Source of the DNA: Chloroflexota bacterium
GTDB lineage: Bacteria > Chloroflexota > Chloroflexia > JAMDCE01
Assembly (NCBI GenBank): GCA_023489135.1
Contig: JAMDCE010000569.1
Span: forward strand, 1-17,659
Length of the DNA: 17,659 bases
Direction: 5' to 3'
A model generated the notes under the pieces. It searched no databases. It was given only the letters and a program-made list of their open reading frames with translations, and was not told the DNA's origin. The position numbers and the translations under genes are program-made. Below are positions 13,830 through 17,659 of the stretch, piece by piece. The first letter of the stretch is position 1. The number at the start of each line of letters is the position of its first letter.

Positions 13830-15125
13830 TTGGCTGAAGAAGAGGCTCAGACAATCGAGCAGATTCGCGTGGCGCTGGCGACGGGAAGCGCCGAGTGGCA
13901 CGACGCCATCTACGAGCACCTGCGGGCCAATTCCCAGTACCACATCATTCTGGTGGGCTGGTACACCCGCTTGCCGCTGCTGATGGATGCCCTCAAGCGA
14001 GAGCGACCGGACGTGGTGCTCGTCGACGCCGACCTGCCAGGGCTTTCGCGACGTACGGTAGAGACCGTGCTCGTCGCCCGCGGAGCCACCTGCGTTGCCC
14101 TCAGCACAAGAGGAACCGGGGCAGCGTCTGGCTTGCGAGACATGGGCTTCGTGGACGTCCAGACACCGCCCTTCGACGACGACCAGTTCATCCTGAAGAT
14201 ACAGATGGCTCGGATCAAGGCCGAACAACTGCGCCACCCGGCGGGGAATCTGGTGGTACGTGAGGTGCGTGACCGGCTGCAGATCATTCGCGATCGGATC
14301 ATCGTGTTCTACAGCCGGGCCGGAGGCGTGGGCAAATCCACGATGGCCCGCGAGACCGCGGCTACCCTGGCGCTCATCGGACACCATCCCAGCGTGCTGG
14401 TGGACTTCTGTGCCACGGGCTCCATCCAGTTCCGTCTCTTCCCTTTCACGCAGCAGGACCGGGTGAAGAACCTGTTTCGACTTTGCGTCAACGCCTCGGT
14501 GGACACGGGCGACCCGGCTCTCACCGAGCTCATTCGCCAGAATCTATTGATCTACCGGCGCCACAGCAGCCACGAAGGTGAGCTGAATCTTCTCTTTGCC
14601 CCGCCCGTGGACGAGCAATGGATCGACGACCATCTGGGAAGGCCGGAGCTTTTCGGGCGCATCCTCGACGCTTTGGCCCGGATGTACACCTTCGTGATCG
14701 TGGACATCGGCCAGGACCTCAACCTGCCATCTCACGCGGCGGCGTTGCGAAAGGCCGACTTGATCGTGGTGGTTACCACGCCCAGCCCGCAGACCGTGGA
14801 GATGGTGGCGGAGTCGCTTGCCGACCTGGAGAAGGTGGCTCAGGGAGAGAAGAAGGTCCGCTTCGTCGCCAACAAACTGGAGGCGGGGGTGGGCCTGACG
14901 GTGGGTCAGATTCGCGAGCTTCTGGGCAACCTGCCGCAGCTCGGCGAGATTCCGCTGGCCACTTCGGAGGTAGAGGCCTCGCGCGTGGAGCGAAGGCCGG
15001 CGGTCCTTTCCGAGCGCGGCACGCCGTTCACGGTGGCTATGGCCGAAATGGTGCGCAAGCTGGGTCCTCTGCCCGAGGTCTTCGTGCCCCAGTCGAAGCG
15101 ATTCGCCTTATTCAGGAGGGGTTGA
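13830..15125 (+). CDS. tadZ: Pilus localisation ATPase TadZ/CpaE
   Basis: This is a 431-aa MinD/ParA-like ATPase that positions the Tad apparatus. Residues about 11-135 form a receiver-like domain (RPDVVLVDADLPGLS near residue 66). The ATPase domain begins with FYSRAGGVGKST (about 160-171). TFVIVDIGQDLN is the Walker B-like region, and ADLIVVVTTPSPQTVEM follows. The P-loop keeps the Lys-Ser pair but has Ala where MinD-type proteins have the signature Lys (KGGVGKT). CpaE relatives are known to vary there. The TTG start at 13830 is supported by GAGGAGG about 6 nt upstream and the absence of a better start. The stop overlaps the tadA ATG by one base (TGATG). Confidence 0.9.
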   Translation: MAEEEAQTIEQIRVALATGSAEWHDAIYEHLRANSQYHIILVGWYTRLPLLMDALKRERPDVVLVDADLPGLSRRTVETVLVARGATCVALSTRGTGAASGLRDMGFVDVQTPPFDDDQFILKIQMARIKAEQLRHPAGNLVVREVRDRLQIIRDRIIVFYSRAGGVGKSTMARETAATLALIGHHPSVLVDFCATGSIQFRLFPFTQQDRVKNLFRLCVNASVDTGDPALTELIRQNLLIYRRHSSHEGELNLLFAPPVDEQWIDDHLGRPELFGRILDALARMYTFVIVDIGQDLNLPSHAAALRKADLIVVVTTPSPQTVEMVAESLADLEKVAQGEKKVRFVANKLEAGVGLTVGQIRELLGNLPQLGEIPLATSEVEASRVERRPAVLSERGTPFTVAMAEMVRKLGPLPEVFVPQSKRFALFRRG

Positions 15126-16507
15126 TGGAGGAGCGAGACCCGATCCAGAGAGGCTTTGCCCTGCGGCGGGGCGTCCGTGACAGCTTCGAACGTCCGCTGG
15201 TGGCCGAGGCGGCCAACGCCGAGCTGGTGGAACGCCTGGCCGAGGAGGTGCGCCGCCGATTCGTGGAGGCGAGCACGAGCGGCAGGAACGGCGTCTCCGC
15301 CGAGGTCGTCGCCAGGGAACTGGTCGAGAACGAGAGGCTGCAGCGGCAGCTACGTAATCAACCCCTGGATGTAGAAGCGGTGCTGAGCAGCGTTCTTCAG
15401 GCCGTTCTTGGGCTAGGGGTCATCGACGAATACCGGCGAATGCCCGGAACCACCGAGATCATGGTCAACGGGACACGGTCGGCCTGGGTATATCAGGGCG
15501 ACGAGCGGCTTTCCATTCCGCCACTTACCGAGGAGCAGCTGGCCCGAACGGTCGAGCTTCTCCTGCGGGAGAGCGGCGAGAGCATCGGCCCGCTCAACCC
15601 CCTCGTGGACGCGCGGCTCTCGGGCTCGCGGATGCGCATCAACATCGTCGACAAGAGCATCAACCTTTACGGCTATGGGGTTACCCTGCGCGTCTTTCCC
15701 GAGCAGCCCCTGGCGCTGGAAAACCTGGTGGACAGGGGCACGTTATCGCCGCAGGCCGCGGAGTTTCTACTGGCTATGCTGCAGGCGCGAGCCAACGTCG
15801 TCATCGCCGGCGGCACCTCCTCGGGCAAGACGACCACGATGTGCGCCCTGACGGAGCGGATACCGGCCAAAGAGCGCATCGTCTTTATCGAAGCTCCGAG
15901 CGAGCTGCCGCATACCAATCCCAATCACGTGGTGTGGGAGACTCGGCGCGCTTCCGCCGAGGGGGGGCGGACGGTGACGGTAGGCGATCTCATCGTCAAC
16001 GCTATGCGCGCCCGGCCTGATCGCATCGTGGTCAGCGAGGTCAGGGATGGCGCGGCGTTGGAGATGATGGAGGCTATGGGCACGGGCCACGAGGGAAGTC
16101 TGACCACTCTGCACGCCAACGACGCTCGCGATGTCTTCGTGCGGCTGCTGTCTTTGATGTACATGGGAATGCGCCACGACATGCCGGAGCGCATGCTCTA
16201 CTACAAGATCTACAGCGCCATCGACCTGGTGGTCTTTCAACGAGAGGTCCTGGAAACATTGGCTCTTCCCTCCATGACTGAGGGATGGAGGGAAGGGCTG
16301 GGCAACAGCCGCAGCCGCATGAGCCGCCGAGTGACGGAGGTCCACGTGGTCACCAATATCGACTGGTCGACGGGGCAGATTCAGACGGGAGAGCTCTTTC
16401 TTTTCGACGGCGAGCGCCTCAGGTGCCAGGGGGGAGAACTCTCGCCCCGGCTCGTGGAGCGATGCCGACGCTACGGCGTCGAGGTGCCCAGGCTGGTAAG
16501 GGATTAG
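15125..16507 (+). CDS. tadA: Pilus assembly/secretion ATPase TadA/CpaF
   Basis: This is a 460-aa secretion ATPase of the VirB11/PulE family, cytoplasmic and hexameric, that powers Tad pilus assembly. The N-terminal domain is at about residues 30-220. Walker A is GGTSSGKT (about 229-236), followed by the Asp-box region IEAPSEL (about 255-261), Walker B region RPDRIVVSEVRD (about 297-308) and His box GHEGSLTTLHAND (about 321-333). The Asp box normally reads IED(T/P); here the Asp is Ala while the Glu is kept. ATG 15125 has AGGAGG about 5 nt upstream and overlaps the tadZ stop. The open frame extends upstream to 14618, but that part is a shadow of tadZ. The C-terminal tail after the ATPase core (about 385-460) carries a Ser/Arg-rich stretch. 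Confidence 0.93.
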   Translation: MEERDPIQRGFALRRGVRDSFERPLVAEAANAELVERLAEEVRRRFVEASTSGRNGVSAEVVARELVENERLQRQLRNQPLDVEAVLSSVLQAVLGLGVIDEYRRMPGTTEIMVNGTRSAWVYQGDERLSIPPLTEEQLARTVELLLRESGESIGPLNPLVDARLSGSRMRINIVDKSINLYGYGVTLRVFPEQPLALENLVDRGTLSPQAAEFLLAMLQARANVVIAGGTSSGKTTTMCALTERIPAKERIVFIEAPSELPHTNPNHVVWETRRASAEGGRTVTVGDLIVNAMRARPDRIVVSEVRDGAALEMMEAMGTGHEGSLTTLHANDARDVFVRLLSLMYMGMRHDMPERMLYYKIYSAIDLVVFQREVLETLALPSMTEGWREGLGNSRSRMSRRVTEVHVVTNIDWSTGQIQTGELFLFDGERLRCQGGELSPRLVERCRRYGVEVPRLVRD

Positions 16508-16508
16508 A

Positions 16509-16715
16509 ATGGCAAGCGGACAGTCGGCGAGCACAACTGGTGTAGCTGGCGTAAGTAGGCACAACCTGGAGCGGCGCCTGGCGCGAACCGTGGTGAGCCT
16601 GGTGCGAGGCCACCAGGAAGCGATCCAGACCCACCGTGGGCTAATCATAACCCTGTTTGTAGATAGGAAGACCGGGGAGGTCAGACAGAGCTATATCTTG
16701 ACCGAAAGGGAATAG
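16509..16715 (+). CDS. Small conserved-context protein after tadA (68 aa)
   Basis: This is a 68-aa protein. Its ATG follows the tadA stop by a single base, and AAGGGA lies 5 nt upstream, so it is probably translated with tadA. The N-terminus is Ser/Gly/Thr-rich, the middle is an amphipathic basic helix (NLERRLARTVVSLVRGHQEAI), and the C-terminus looks like two beta strands (LIITLFVDRKTGEVRQSYIL). There is no membrane span or signal peptide. No family is recognised. The tight spacing argues that it is real. Confidence 0.6.
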   Translation: MASGQSASTTGVAGVSRHNLERRLARTVVSLVRGHQEAIQTHRGLIITLFVDRKTGEVRQSYILTERE

Positions 16716-16748
16716 CTCCCGGGCGTAGGCCGGGCGCACGAAGCCAAC

Positions 16749-17101
16749 GAGGGTACGGCCCTCCTGCCACGAGCAACGGCAACACTGATCACAGATCGAA
16801 GAGTCTTCGACTTTGAGACGTGCTGGCCATTGAGGCAGGAGCTACCGGCCCTGGTGCGGGCTCCTTCCGACACTCCACACCTGAAAAAGTGTCGGAATCC
16901 CACTTCGCGGGAGAAACCTTCCCTTCGGGGAATGGTTTCGTCCGATCCTCAGACAATGACAGATGGGATCGGGCTCTCCGTTGTACACTTCCGTGTACAC
17001 GGAGTCCGCAAAGCGGACCGAGTAACGGAGGAGCGGGGCAGCCACCGCAAGCCCTCCGCTGTGAAAGCGGAGCACCTGCGGCGAGGCTGCCCTTTTGTTT
17101 T
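16749..17101 (+). ncRNA. Multi-hairpin structured RNA of unknown class
   Basis: At least ten stem-loops are packed between the 68-aa ORF and tadB. Stem positions are 16749-16763, 16796-16810, 16838-16864, 16865-16897 (10 bp, TTCCGACACT arm), 16898-16912, 16913-16939 (11 bp, UUCG loop, one bulge), 16942-16972, 16976-17004 (12 bp, TTCC loop), 17004-17018 (GTCCGC-AAA-GCGGAC) and the compound stem 17036-17092. From 16838 to 16939 each helix begins at the base after the previous one ends. A T-rich tract closes the series. No gene-like frame fits. It could be a stand-alone structured RNA, mobile or not, or a long regulatory leader of tadB. It does not match tmRNA, RNase P, SRP or any riboswitch consensus I can recall. 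Confidence 0.55.
17036..17101 (+). terminator. Intrinsic terminator inside the Tad operon
   Basis: GGGCAGCC (17036-17043) pairs with GGCTGCCC (17085-17092), with inner helices ACCGCA/TGCGG and CTCCGCT/AGCGGAG, followed by TTTTGTTTT (17093-17101). It ends 27 nt before the tadB start, so read-through, antitermination or a separate promoter is required for tadB. Confidence 0.7.
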
Positions 17102-17128
17102 CGATTCTAGGGGGAGAGGGAAAGTAAA

Positions 17129-17659
17129 GTGATCAGTCTAGCAGCCTTGATCCTGGCCTGTCTCGTGGGCGTAGGGGTGCTGTTCGCCTTCTACGGCTCG
17201 CGACGCATTCCCATTCCGGGGCCGGCCGAGCTGCGCACCAATCTTCGGCAAGCCGACCGGGTCCTGGCGCTGCAGTTCCCATCCGACGACGGCATTTTCA
17301 AGCGGATGCGCTGCTGGCTGGACGCGGGAGGATTCCACGACGTGGCTACCGGAGAATACGTGGCGGTGTGCGTTGGCAACGTGATCGCCATCTTCATCCT
17401 GGTTCGCCTGCTCCTGGGCGGGGACATCCTGGCGGTGGAGATCGGGCTGGCCTCCCTCGTGGTTCCCATCGGCTACGTGACGATGAGCCAGCGCGGTCGG
17501 GAGGAGGCTATCGAGGAGCAACTGGATAAGGTCCTCTCCATCCTCATCAACCTGCTCCAGGCTTCGGGCCGCAACCTTCGCTCGGCCCTCGGTGAGCTGG
17601 TGGAGGAGGAGATGCGCGATGGAACGAAGAAGCTGCGTTGCGTGCTCCCCGTGCCTCTC
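17129..17659 (+). CDS. tadB: Tad pilus inner-membrane platform protein TadB (partial)
   Basis: 177 codons run open to the right edge. The GTG start at 17129 follows a GGGAGAGGG purine run. The N-terminal membrane helix (SLAALILACLVGVGVLFAFYG) is followed by a cytoplasmic stretch and two further hydrophobic segments (YVAVCVGNVIAIFILVRLLL and ILAVEIGLASLVVPIGYV). Then comes EEQLDKVLSILINLLQASGRNLRSAL, the start of a type II secretion F-like domain as in TadB. TadB and TadC form the membrane platform driven by TadA. The C-terminal half lies outside the window. The TadB rather than TadC assignment rests on its position after tadA. Confidence 0.8.
   Translation, partial: MISLAALILACLVGVGVLFAFYGSRRIPIPGPAELRTNLRQADRVLALQFPSDDGIFKRMRCWLDAGGFHDVATGEYVAVCVGNVIAIFILVRLLLGGDILAVEIGLASLVVPIGYVTMSQRGREEAIEEQLDKVLSILINLLQASGRNLRSALGELVEEEMRDGTKKLRCVLPVPL

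Noticed and set aside
14618..15124. Upstream extension of the TadA frame (total 629 codons)
   Set aside because: The extension is an alternative frame of tadZ, Gly/Arg/Ala-rich and unlike any secretion ATPase; ATG 15125 has its own ribosome-binding site.

Overview
The window is a high-GC bacterial segment. Genes start with ATG, GTG or TTG and most have strong AGGAGG-type ribosome-binding sites. It joins accessory or mobile DNA on the left (about 1-8.6 kb) to a chromosomal-looking right half carrying a Flp/Tad pilus operon (about 11.6 kb to the end). The taxon cannot be fixed from sequence alone. Chloroflexota or another deep-branching high-GC, Tad-bearing group is a weak guess.

Layout. (1) 1-2156: three overlapping same-strand tyrosine recombinases, the first cut by the window edge, resembling a 'recombinase in trio' (RIT) element. 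A 10-bp inverted repeat lies directly behind the last stop codon. (2) 2177-5244, minus strand: a four-gene cluster reading toward the recombinases. It encodes a Cys-rich 89-aa protein, a 346-aa coiled-coil protein, a 46-aa membrane peptide, and an SNF2-like helicase with a zinc-ribbon insertion. The helicase stops just after motif III, at the edge of the RIT-like element, so the element seems to have cut it in two. (3) About 5245-6970: 1.7 kb poor in genes but rich in structure, with a terminator-like hairpin, palindromes, an A-tract repeat field and a 15-bp inverted repeat, lying ahead of (4) a ParB-like gene (6971-8521) with a long unrecognised C-terminal half and no ParA in view. (5) 8659-11190: small metabolic genes, several damaged. 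They are an NAD(P)H-dependent FMN reductase with a one-base frameshift, a pirin gene whose start was separated by a 203-bp MITE-like insertion, an intact SnoaL-like protein, and a short remnant of an amino-acid permease. (6) 11636-17659: cpaB, a small membrane protein, a secreted PKD-like protein, tadZ/cpaE, tadA/cpaF, a 68-aa ORF, then about 410 bp packed with stem-loops ending in an intrinsic terminator, and finally the start of tadB.

How the parts fit. The right half assembles a Tad pilus: CpaB works in the periplasm or outer face, TadZ places the apparatus at the pole, TadA supplies ATP-driven force and TadB is the membrane platform. The most unusual items are the structured RNA-like block inside this operon, the clean MITE insertion that removed the pirin start yet left an in-frame replacement, and the helicase/coiled-coil/Cys-rich cluster that matches no system I know.
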